From: Phycisphaerales bacterium | GTDB lineage: Bacteria > Planctomycetota > Phycisphaerae > Phycisphaerales > UBA1924 | DNA length: 39,112 nt | Assembly (NCBI GenBank): GCA_007693765.1 | Contig: RECZ01000108.1 | Coordinates: forward strand, 1-39,112 | Reading direction: 5' to 3' | Part shown: positions 1 through 7,412 of the stretch, piece by piece | Layout: each line of letters begins with the position of its first letter | Position numbering within the stretch: position 1 is the stretch's first letter | Program-made: the position numbers and the translations under genes | The notes under the pieces: model-generated | Told to the model about the DNA's origin: nothing | The model's input: the letters and a program-made list of their open reading frames with translations, nothing else | Databases searched by the model: none

Positions 1-53
1 GGCTTGCACGGGGGCTTGTCCGGGGGTGGTGTACGGGGTACGACTAGCCCACG

Positions 54-1595
54 ATGATCATCAAAATCGCCGTTGTCTTCGGATCGCTCCTCGCTCTGCT
101 GGCGTTGCCATTTGCGTTCCGCCCCGCGGGTGTGGCGGACCCGGCCAACGCCGCCCGGCTCGTCGTGGTCACGCCGCACAACGAGCAGATCCGCTACGAG
201 TTCGGGCGGGCCTTCAGCGTGTGGCACGAGCGGGAGCACGGCGTGCCCGTGGTCATCGATTGGCGTGTGCCCGGCGGCACCAGCGAGATCCGGCGGCTGC
301 TCGAGGCGCAGTACACGCGGGCGATCCGGACCGGGCACATCGTCGAGGGCCAGCCGGCGCCCGTGGGCCTGATGCCCTACGACCTGCTCTTCGGCGGCGG
401 CGCCTACGACCACGGCCTGATCAAGCGGGGCGTGTCGGTGGTGATGGATCAAGGCGGGGAGGGCGTGCGATCCGTCTCACGCCCCATGTCGGTGCGGATC
501 GCGTTCGATGAGGCCACGCTCTACGAGTGGTTCGGCGAGAACCGCATCGGCGTCGGCGCGCTCTACGACCCCGACGGCTACTGGTTCGGCTCGGCGCTCA
601 CGGCCTTCGGCATCGTCTACAGCCGCGAGGCGCTGGACCGTCTGGGCCTGCCCGAGCCCGCGTCGTGGGAGGCCCTGACCGACCCGCGCTACACCGGCTG
701 GCTCGCGATGACCGACCCGCGCCAGTCCGGCTCCGTCACGACCTCCTACGACTCGATCCTCAACTCGTACGGTTGGGACAAGGGCTGGCGCATCCTGCGC
801 GGCATGGCCGCCAACGCGCGATCGTTCGTCGATAGTTCCCAGAAGGCGCCCATCGAGGTGAGCGCCAACAACGCCGCGGCGGGCCCGAGCATCGGGTTCT
901 ACGGGCGCTACCAGTCGCAATCGCTGCTGCGCCCCGGGCAGGAGGCGCACGAGTCGCCGGTCGGGTACATCGACCCGCCGGGCATGGTGTTCATCGACTC
1001 CGACCCGATCTCGATCCTCGACGGCGGCCCGAACCCCGAGATCGCCAGGCGGTTTCTCGAGTTCACGCTCACCGAGGAGGGGCAGGCCCTGTGGCAGTAC
1101 CGGCGTGTCGACGCCGACGCCCCCGTCGACGCGTGGGGACCGCGCCGGTTCGAGCTCCGGCGCATGCCCATCCGGCGCGTGATGTACGAGGACCACCACG
1201 CCCGCCGCTTCGTCGACACGCTCGACCCGTTCAACGTCGTCTCCGATCATCCCTCGCGCGGCTGGCGCGGCATGATCGAGATCCTCATGGGCACGTTCGC
1301 CATCGACATCCACGCCGATATGCGCCGCGCGTGGATCGCCATGCACGAAGCGCACGCACGCGGCGAAGACCCGGCGCTGCTCGCCCGCATGGACGAGCTC
1401 TTCTACGCCATGCCCGTGCACGTCTTCCCGGACGGACGCGAGGTGTTGCTGACGGAAGATACGTACGACGACGTGCGCGCCGACTGGCGCACGCCCGGGC
1501 GCGCCCCTGAGCTGCGGATCGCGTACACGAACTTTTTCCGCGCCAACTACCGCGAGGTCGCGCGGCTCGCCCGCACGGGGGCGTTGCGCGAGTGA
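54..1595 (+). CDS. ABC transporter substrate-binding protein, iron(III)-type
   Basis: Predicted periplasmic binding component of an iron(III)-type importer (FbpA/SBP_bac_6-like class). A hydrophobic N-terminus (about residues 4-22, IAVVFGSLLALLALPFAF) is followed by VVVTPHNEQIRYEFGRAF, the usual first strand and helix of this class. Further matches are DLLFGGGAYD, ALTAFGIVYSREAL and the hinge-like segment PASWEALTDPRYTGWLA with DPRQSGS. The ligand is inferred from family resemblance only. At 513 aa it is much longer than the usual 330-350 aa: the core seems to end near residue 350 (FTLTEEGQALWQ), leaving an unusual C-terminal extension of about 150 residues. The ATG at 54 gives the signal-like start but has no clear Shine-Dalgarno sequence. 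It converges on the permease with only 13 bp between stop codons. No ATPase gene is in the window. Confidence 0.85.
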   Translation: MIIKIAVVFGSLLALLALPFAFRPAGVADPANAARLVVVTPHNEQIRYEFGRAFSVWHEREHGVPVVIDWRVPGGTSEIRRLLEAQYTRAIRTGHIVEGQPAPVGLMPYDLLFGGGAYDHGLIKRGVSVVMDQGGEGVRSVSRPMSVRIAFDEATLYEWFGENRIGVGALYDPDGYWFGSALTAFGIVYSREALDRLGLPEPASWEALTDPRYTGWLAMTDPRQSGSVTTSYDSILNSYGWDKGWRILRGMAANARSFVDSSQKAPIEVSANNAAAGPSIGFYGRYQSQSLLRPGQEAHESPVGYIDPPGMVFIDSDPISILDGGPNPEIARRFLEFTLTEEGQALWQYRRVDADAPVDAWGPRRFELRRMPIRRVMYEDHHARRFVDTLDPFNVVSDHPSRGWRGMIEILMGTFAIDIHADMRRAWIAMHEAHARGEDPALLARMDELFYAMPVHVFPDGREVLLTEDTYDDVRADWRTPGRAPELRIAYTNFFRANYREVARLARTGALRE

Positions 1596-1608
1596 CCTGC
1601 GGGCTTTC

Positions 1609-3327
1609 TCACGCCCGGAACACGGCGCCGAGCGACTTGCCCATCATCACCGAGGCGCCGATCAGCGTCACGCCCAGCAGCAGCATGCCCCACACGCCCA
1701 TGCTCGAGGCGATGGCCATGCCGTCGCCGAGCCGGTACGAGAAGGTGTAGATCGCCTTGGTGATCGGGTAGTGGCGCTCCTGCTGCGCGAGGATGAGCGA
1801 ATCGCTCACCTCGAGCATCGAGAAGCTGAACACCAGCAGGCCGCCGGCCATCAGGTTCGCGGCGATGAGGGGGATCACCACCAGGCGCAGCTTGCGCATG
1901 GTGCGGGCGCCGAAGATCGACGCGGCCTCCTCCATCTCCACGCCGATCTGCTCCAGACCCGCCACCGTCGCGCGCACGATGTAGGGCAGCCGGCGCACGG
2001 CGTAGGCGATGATGAGCAGGGGGATGGGGTTCGGGTTCGAGCCCACGACGTCGATCCACCCTTCGAGCGGATCGCCGCGCCCGAAGGGCCAGCGCAGCGT
2101 GATGGCGACGTAGCCGAAGGCCATCACCAGGCCCGGCACCGCCAGCGGCAGCATGGCCAGCGAGTCGAGCAGCGTGCGCCCGTACACGCGCGTGCGCACC
2201 AGCAGGTACCCGATGGCGATGCCCACGATGATGTTCAGCACCGAGGCCGCCGTCGCCAGCATCAGGCTGTTGGAGATGGAGCCGAACGCCAGCGGGTGGC
2301 GGAGGGCGTTGTGGTAGTTGTCCAGCGTCCATTCGGTGGGCAGCACCGTGCCGCGCCAGCCGCCGGGCGGCGCGAGGCTGGTGAAGATCACGCCCAGGTG
2401 CGGCGTGACCGCGAGGAAGCACACCAGCGCGAACGCGAGGCTGGCCATCGCGCCGGGCAGGGGCTTGAGTTTCCGCTCGCCGCCGCTGGAGAACGCCCGC
2501 AACGAGGACGCGTGCCCCGGCTTGCCCAGCACCGTCTTGCCGATGAGGTAGAACAGCACGGAGAACGCCAGCAGCACGAAGGTGAGCGCAAACGGCTGCG
2601 CGCTGGCGTTCACCTCCTTGATGCCGTTGAAGATCTGCACCGACGTCACGTTGTAGTAGTCGAACATCAGCGGCGTGCCGAGCTCGGTGAACGACCAGAT
2701 GTAGACGATCGCCCCGCCCGCGAAGAGGCCCGGGCGGATGAGCGGCAGCGTGATGGAAACGAAGCGCTTGATCGCGCCGGCGCCGCAGATCTGCCCCGCC
2801 TGATCCAGCGCCGGGTCGAGGTTGGCCAGCGCGGCGGTCGCGTTGAGGTAGATGATGGGGTAGAGGTGCAGCGCCAGCGCCACGACCACGCCCCAGAACC
2901 GCGCTTCGCCGAGGACGTCCCACTCCGTGCCCAGCAGCGCGTTGAGCGCGCCGTCGCGCCCGAAGATCGCCTTCATGCCCACCGCGCCCACGAAGGGCGG
3001 CAGGATCAGCGGCACCAGGATCGCCGCGTTCCACACCCCCTTGAGCGGGTAGTGGTACCGGGCCGCGAGCACGGCCAGCGGCAGGCCGATGAGCACGCAC
3101 AGCAGCGTGGTGAAGGTCGCGATCAGGAACGCGTTGACCAGCCCCTCGCGCAGCACCGGGTCGCGGAACACCAGCGCCACGTGCCGCAGCGTGAAGCCCT
3201 CGCCGGTGACGACGTCGTCCGCGAAGCCGCCCCGGATCGTCAGCCCGATCGGATACAGCAGCGTCACCGCGAGGATCGCGAGCATGACGCCGAGCAGACA
3301 GTGCTGAAGAAAAACGGATGATCGCAT
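1609..3327 (-). CDS. ABC transporter permease, fused two-domain (FbpB-like)
   Basis: Inner-membrane permease of a binding-protein-dependent importer, 572 aa, with two BPD_transp_1 domains fused in one chain as in iron(III) permeases FbpB/SfuB. There are about twelve hydrophobic segments. Each half carries an EAA-type loop that would dock on the ATPase: QICGAGAIKRFVSITLPLI in the first half and EEAASIFGARTMRKLRLVVI in the second. The N-terminus MRSSVFLQHCLLGVMLAILA enters the first membrane segment directly, supporting the ATG at 3325-3327. The presumed binding protein is encoded convergently rather than in the same operon, so the two would need separate promoters. Iron is the likely substrate by family; thiamine or another ligand cannot be excluded. 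Confidence 0.9.
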   Translation of the reverse strand: MRSSVFLQHCLLGVMLAILAVTLLYPIGLTIRGGFADDVVTGEGFTLRHVALVFRDPVLREGLVNAFLIATFTTLLCVLIGLPLAVLAARYHYPLKGVWNAAILVPLILPPFVGAVGMKAIFGRDGALNALLGTEWDVLGEARFWGVVVALALHLYPIIYLNATAALANLDPALDQAGQICGAGAIKRFVSITLPLIRPGLFAGGAIVYIWSFTELGTPLMFDYYNVTSVQIFNGIKEVNASAQPFALTFVLLAFSVLFYLIGKTVLGKPGHASSLRAFSSGGERKLKPLPGAMASLAFALVCFLAVTPHLGVIFTSLAPPGGWRGTVLPTEWTLDNYHNALRHPLAFGSISNSLMLATAASVLNIIVGIAIGYLLVRTRVYGRTLLDSLAMLPLAVPGLVMAFGYVAITLRWPFGRGDPLEGWIDVVGSNPNPIPLLIIAYAVRRLPYIVRATVAGLEQIGVEMEEAASIFGARTMRKLRLVVIPLIAANLMAGGLLVFSFSMLEVSDSLILAQQERHYPITKAIYTFSYRLGDGMAIASSMGVWGMLLLGVTLIGASVMMGKSLGAVFRA

Positions 3328-3666
3328 GGTGGCCGTGATGCGTCGTGTCGCCGTCGCTGCGGCGGGGTGGAGACGGGCGGGCCCCGTTCAGACCGTTCAT
3401 GGCCGCGAAACCCGCTTCCGCGGCGGGGATCGGGGCCTCGGGCTGTGGAGGGGGCGTATGTGTACCCGCTCACGCGGGCCGGCGCCTCGCGTCCGACGCC
3501 CTCGGAGGGCCCCACGGGGGGGATTTATGCAATCTTCAAGAGCGAGCCGCGAGGCGCTGCGGGGCTGTTTTTCCGCAGTGATCGGTTCGCGTTCGGTTCA
3601 GGCGGCGCCTCGTGGACCCAAGCCCGACTTGTCAGGAGCGTCGGTCCTCCGCATGATGCCGCACCC
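3328..3666. other. Intergenic region between divergent genes
   Basis: About 340 bp between the permease (-) and the small membrane protein (+). No convincing gene: frames crossing it have no recognisable protein content. It holds a weak hairpin with arms 3557-3562 and 3573-3578 around a T-rich 10-base loop, a short AT-richer stretch near 3531-3540, and a candidate promoter at 3629-3657. Promoters for both flanking genes must lie here. I see no riboswitch I can name. Confidence 0.5.
3629..3657 (+). promoter_or_regulatory. Candidate sigma70-type promoter
   Basis: TTGTCA at 3629-3634, a 17-base spacer and CATGAT at 3652-3657 resemble -35 and -10 boxes (5/6 and 4/6 matches). Transcription would begin within a few bases of the ATG at 3667, implying an almost leaderless message. 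That fits the absence of a Shine-Dalgarno sequence there. Called by eye only. Confidence 0.25.
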
Positions 3667-4017
3667 ATGAAGAAGCCGGTCAAAATCGCGTTGCTCATCC
3701 TCGGGCCGCTGGCCCTCGTCATGGGAGGGGCGTACGTGCTGCTCAACCGTACGCAAAGCGGTGTGGCGAGCCAGTTTACGTACTTTGACGTGGTGACCGG
3801 CGAGCGTTTCAACGCCAGCCGCACCGACCGGCGCGTCTGGGTCGTGCCCGCGCCCAACGCCGACGGCGAGCGATCGATCTACCCGCTCACGCGCGACGAC
3901 GAGGGGCAGTGGATCATCCAGCCGCACTACCACAGCAACCTGCTGGAGAGCTTCGCCGAGGACGAGCGTCTGCTCGTCGACCTCGACACGTTCCGCGTGT
4001 TGACAAGACGTCGCTGA
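3667..4017 (+). CDS. Small membrane-anchored protein of unknown function
   Basis: Unrecognised protein of 116 aa. Residues 5-26 (IALLILGPLALVMGGAYVLL) form one hydrophobic segment after a short basic N-terminus (MKKPVK), so it is probably a signal anchor with the C-terminal domain outside the cytoplasm. The soluble part has no Cys and no known motif (FTYFDVVTGERFNASR, IYPLTRDDEGQWIIQPHYHS). The frame stays open upstream, but the ATG at 3667 places the basic-plus-hydrophobic N-terminus correctly. There is no clear Shine-Dalgarno sequence. It lies 202 bp ahead of the pseudopilin gene on the same strand and could be co-transcribed with it. No function is proposed. Confidence 0.7.
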   Translation: MKKPVKIALLILGPLALVMGGAYVLLNRTQSGVASQFTYFDVVTGERFNASRTDRRVWVVPAPNADGERSIYPLTRDDEGQWIIQPHYHSNLLESFAEDERLLVDLDTFRVLTRRR

Positions 4018-4219
4018 GACGGGAAAACACGTGCCTGCAGATCTTTCGATCGCTGGGGGCGCACCGCTTTGGACCGAACGCGAGCCCACGAGTTCGCGCA
4101 ATCTTCATCCTGCCCGACTGGTCCCGCCGCGTCCTTTGCGGGAGACTATCGCCCAAGCCATGTTCTGGCTCCCACGACGCACGTCGTCTCTCACAGACGA
4201 ACACACGAAGGATCGACCC

Positions 4220-5275
4220 ATGCCCACAGGCCTGAGGCGCAGCCGTCAGACCATCCGCACCACAGAGCACGGATTCACGCTCATCGAACTGCTCGTGGTT
4301 GTGTCCATCATTTCTCTGTTGATCGGCATCCTGCTCCCCTCGTTGAGTCAGGCGCTTCGCATCGCGCGGTCCACCATCTGCTCGACGACGCAGCGGCAGT
4401 TGATGCAGGGCATGATCACCTACGCCATGGAGAACGACGACGCCATCCCCGGCATCGGCACCAGCGGCTACGGGATCATGGAGCGTGCCCGCGGCGTCAC
4501 CGGCGACTGCGCCTCGGCGCTCCAGTTCGCCAACCGGCGCATCACGCCCGTGCAGAACTTCGACTGGATCACCCCCTCGGTGAACCCCGACGACCTGCCC
4601 ATCGAGCGCGCCGCACGCTTCGAGTTCATCCTCAATAACTTCGCCTGCCCCTCCAACACCACGCGCGTCATCGTGTGGCCGGGCGGCGACTGCGGGCGTC
4701 AGGACATGGAGGAGTACATCGAGACTCGCGCCGAAGACCTCCCCATCGGCCCCAGCTACCTCATGAACGCCAACTGGGGCATGGCCGGTCCCCGGCCCGG
4801 CGACCTCGGCTGGCCCGTCATCCGTCAGAGCGCGTACTCGTTCACCAGCCCCGTGCGCATGCCCGAGAGCTACCGGCCGCGCATCAACGCCGTGGGCAAC
4901 CCCTCGCGGAAGGCGGCGTTCGGCGACGGCTTCCGGTACCTCACCGCCGACGGCGTGGTGGACATCGACGCCAGCATCGCCCCGCAGTTCTGGGGCGCGT
5001 TCAGCGATTCCAGCCCGGTCTTCATGCAGTCGCGCTCGTACGGGACCGCGCAGACCAACGACAACACCCAGGGGCGCAACCTGCCCCTCTCGTACCGCCA
5101 CAACATGACCATGAACGCCGCGTTCTTCGACGGGCACGTGGCCAACCTCACGATGGATCAATCGCGCGACCCGTCGCTCTGGTTCCCCGCCGGCTCGCGC
5201 CTCACGCCGTCCAACAACAACCAGATTCATCCCTCCGTGCTCGAGAAGTATCAGCCCGGCGATTACTTCGAGTGA
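4220..5275 (+). CDS. Type II pseudopilin-like protein with H-X9-DG motif
   Basis: 351-aa protein with a classic type IV prepilin N-terminus: basic leader, then G18 followed by FTLIELLVVVSIISLLIGIL. Cleavage would fall after G18, leaving Phe1 and Glu5 (E23) of the mature pseudopilin. Near the C-terminus, H294 is followed nine residues later by DG (304-305). This H-X9-DG signature marks the large planctomycete families of secretion-associated pseudopilins. The ATG at 4220 was chosen because AAGGA lies eight bases upstream and it gives the right leader length. It probably sits in the inner membrane and periplasm as a pseudopilus or cargo-related subunit. The gene stands directly ahead of several secreted, dockerin-tagged genes. 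A prepilin peptidase and the rest of the secretion machinery are not in the window. Confidence 0.9.
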   Translation: MPTGLRRSRQTIRTTEHGFTLIELLVVVSIISLLIGILLPSLSQALRIARSTICSTTQRQLMQGMITYAMENDDAIPGIGTSGYGIMERARGVTGDCASALQFANRRITPVQNFDWITPSVNPDDLPIERAARFEFILNNFACPSNTTRVIVWPGGDCGRQDMEEYIETRAEDLPIGPSYLMNANWGMAGPRPGDLGWPVIRQSAYSFTSPVRMPESYRPRINAVGNPSRKAAFGDGFRYLTADGVVDIDASIAPQFWGAFSDSSPVFMQSRSYGTAQTNDNTQGRNLPLSYRHNMTMNAAFFDGHVANLTMDQSRDPSLWFPAGSRLTPSNNNQIHPSVLEKYQPGDYFE

Positions 5276-5381
5276 TCGCCTCGTGCGCCGCGTGCGCAGC
5301 GGACGCGATGAATGTTCGGTGAAGCACGCTGTGCGGCGCGAACACTTCAACTTCCGGGGGGATAGTTTCATACATCACCAC

Positions 5382-5404
5382 GCGTGAGAGGCGGGCTCTC
5401 ACGC
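5382..5404 (+). other. Perfect 9-bp hairpin in the leader of the secreted-protein gene
   Basis: Arms GCGTGAGAG (5382-5390) and CTCTCACGC (5396-5404) enclose the loop GCGGG. It is 57 bp upstream of the ATG at 5462 and about 105 bp after the pseudopilin stop. No T-run follows, so it could be a weak terminator for the upstream gene or a leader structure that stabilises the downstream mRNA. Confidence 0.4.
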
Positions 5405-5461
5405 AAGACTCGGACCGTACCCCCGCTTCCAACGAAGCAACCCCTTAGGAGAAGAGAGCAA

Positions 5462-7291
5462 ATGCAGACTCGGACCACCATCACCGCCGCCGCGACGCTG
5501 CTCGCGCTGTGCGGCGCAGCGTTCGCCACGAACTACGACCCCACCGGTCAGGCCGGCCAATACGAGCACACCAAGACGACCACCGTCGTCCGCGGCTCCG
5601 GCGCCGCCACCACCGCCACCATCTGGGCGCCCTGGATCCTCCCCGAGGCCGACGCCGCGCAGAACTCCGCCGTCGTGCAGGTCGACGCCCAGGGCGTGCC
5701 CTACGGCGCCGTCTCGACGTTCGGCGGCCAGACCAACCCCTTCCGCGGCATCGCCGCCTTCGGCACCACCGACGCCGCCGGCTTCAACGGCGTCGCCAGC
5801 AACAACACCTTCATCACCGAGGGCATCACCAACCGCAGCAACTCCTTCGGCGAACTGGTGAACGACGGCACCGCCGTGTGGCGCGCCAACTTCGCCGGCC
5901 TCGAGCAGAACAACCTCGAGTTCCGCGCCCCGCTCCCCTGGCCCGCGAGCACCTCGCCGGTCGGCGCCGGCACGAAGGTCTTCGGCGCCTTCCCCGGCAT
6001 CGACGACACCTTCGGCGGCACGGCGCAGCTCGGCACCCCCGGCGCTGAGCGCTTCAACGGCACGCTGTACACCGGCGTGGCAGCCTTCGACAGCGGCACC
6101 CAGGCCATCCCCGTCGGTGTGAACGTCTACGCCGGCCAGAACAACAACCCCAACGCGCCCTTCGCCTCCTGGCTCCAGACCGGCGCCCCCGTCCCCACCA
6201 TCCCCGCCGGCCTGACCTCGGCGAACACCCGTCAGACGCAGCCCGTCGTGCGCACGCTCGCCCCCGACTGCAACCCCGACGGCGAGCTCTTCGTCATGTT
6301 CGGCGTCGGCTTCAGCGGCAGCTCGGTCACCGGCGGCTCCGCCCGCCCCGTCTACTTCGTGATCGATCAGGTCAACTCCAGCAACTGGTCCGACGGCTTC
6401 GTCTTCATCGACGCCGACGGCGACAACGACCTGAGCACCGCCAACCCCGACATCCGCTTCGTCGATCACCAGGCCACCGGCGGCGGCACCGGCCCCTTCA
6501 CCGGCGGGCAGTTCAGCATCAACCGTCGCGGCCAGGTCGTCGCGGTCGTCGAGGACCGCACCGTCACGCCCCGCGGCCACTCCATCCGCCTCTACAACCC
6601 CATCTGGGACGAGAACTGCAACCTCGTCGGCTACGAAGCCCCGATCGACATCGCCGTCGCCGGCCAGGACGGGATCGAGAACAACATCAACAACACCACC
6701 GGCACGACGACGTTCACCCTCCTGCCCCTTTCCGGCGCCGCCATCGACGACAACGGCAACGTCTCCTTCACCGCGATCACCGAGGTCGTGACCGACGTGA
6801 ACGCCATGGGCGCCCCCGTGCTGCTCGGATCCACCAACTCGCTCTTCTTCTGGCACGCCGCGAGCGACTCGCTGCACCGCGTGGTCGACGGTGGCCTCAA
6901 CGGCGACGTTCTGCCCGCGCTCAACTCCGGCCCCGATCTGAAGCTCGGCTTCTTCCCCGTCGACACCGCCTCTGACAACTTCACCCGCGCCGGCTTCTCC
7001 TCGGACGGCCTCGCGATGGCCTTCTGCTTCCGCAACCGCGGCGCCGCCAACCCCGCCTTCCCCGGCTTCACGCCCGATGGCGGCAACTTCGTCGGCGGCG
7101 CTTCTGTCCGCGGCGTCGTCGTCGTGCAGCTCGAAGAGCCCGACGTCTCCGTGCCCTGCCCCGGCGACTACAACAACGACGGCGTGGTCGACTTCGGCGA
7201 CCTGAGCACCGTGCTCGGCGCCTTCGGCTCCACCTTCGACTTCAACGACCTGAGCCTCGTTCTCAGCAACTTCGGCGCGATCTGCGAGTGA
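5462..7291 (+). CDS. Large secreted protein with C-terminal dockerin-like tag
   Basis: 609-aa exported protein of unknown function. A Sec signal peptide covers residues 1-22 (ending LLALCGAAFA). The body is rich in Asn, Gly, Thr and Pro and low in Lys, as is common for secreted beta-rich proteins. I recognise no catalytic motif; segments such as FVFIDADGDNDLS and QFSINRRGQVVAVVEDR hint at beta-strand repeats and Ca-binding loops. Residues 566-609 are a dockerin-like tag starting CPGDYNNDGVVDFGDLS and ending FGAICE. Its second half (FDFNDLSLVLSNFG) lacks a Ca loop. The ATG at 5462 has a strong Shine-Dalgarno sequence (AGGAGAAGAG), so in-frame codons upstream are rejected. A strong hairpin follows the stop. 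It may be a surface or matrix protein; that is inference. Confidence 0.85.
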   Translation: MQTRTTITAAATLLALCGAAFATNYDPTGQAGQYEHTKTTTVVRGSGAATTATIWAPWILPEADAAQNSAVVQVDAQGVPYGAVSTFGGQTNPFRGIAAFGTTDAAGFNGVASNNTFITEGITNRSNSFGELVNDGTAVWRANFAGLEQNNLEFRAPLPWPASTSPVGAGTKVFGAFPGIDDTFGGTAQLGTPGAERFNGTLYTGVAAFDSGTQAIPVGVNVYAGQNNNPNAPFASWLQTGAPVPTIPAGLTSANTRQTQPVVRTLAPDCNPDGELFVMFGVGFSGSSVTGGSARPVYFVIDQVNSSNWSDGFVFIDADGDNDLSTANPDIRFVDHQATGGGTGPFTGGQFSINRRGQVVAVVEDRTVTPRGHSIRLYNPIWDENCNLVGYEAPIDIAVAGQDGIENNINNTTGTTTFTLLPLSGAAIDDNGNVSFTAITEVVTDVNAMGAPVLLGSTNSLFFWHAASDSLHRVVDGGLNGDVLPALNSGPDLKLGFFPVDTASDNFTRAGFSSDGLAMAFCFRNRGAANPAFPGFTPDGGNFVGGASVRGVVVVQLEEPDVSVPCPGDYNNDGVVDFGDLSTVLGAFGSTFDFNDLSLVLSNFGAICE

Positions 7292-7323
7292 TCGCCGACC
7301 AGCGCTGAAACGCCATACACGCA

Positions 7324-7353
7324 CGGGACGGCGGGAGAAATCCCGCCGTCCCG
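7324..7353 (+). terminator. Strong hairpin after the secreted-protein gene
   Basis: A perfect 13-bp GC-rich stem, arms 7324-7336 and 7341-7353, is closed by a GAAA tetraloop (GNRA class, unusually stable). It starts 32 bp after the stop of the 609-aa gene and ends 59 bp before the next start. Only a mixed GCTTCC sequence follows, not a T-run, so it may act as an mRNA 3'-end stabiliser or a Rho-assisted terminator. Confidence 0.65.
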
Positions 7354-7412
7354 CTTCCGATTCCGGGACCGCCCGGAACATGATCGCAGCGAACAATCAG
7401 CAGGATTACAGC

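Noticed and set aside
1596-1620. Terminator between the convergent ABC genes
   Set aside because: Only a 5-bp stem (CGGGC/GCCCG, 1600-1604 and 1613-1617) overlapping the permease stop, with no T-run.
5399-7396. Open frame antisense to the 609-aa secreted protein
   Set aside because: Made almost only of Gly, Ala, Val, Asp, Glu in a mirrored pattern; the plus strand has signal peptide, tag and Shine-Dalgarno.
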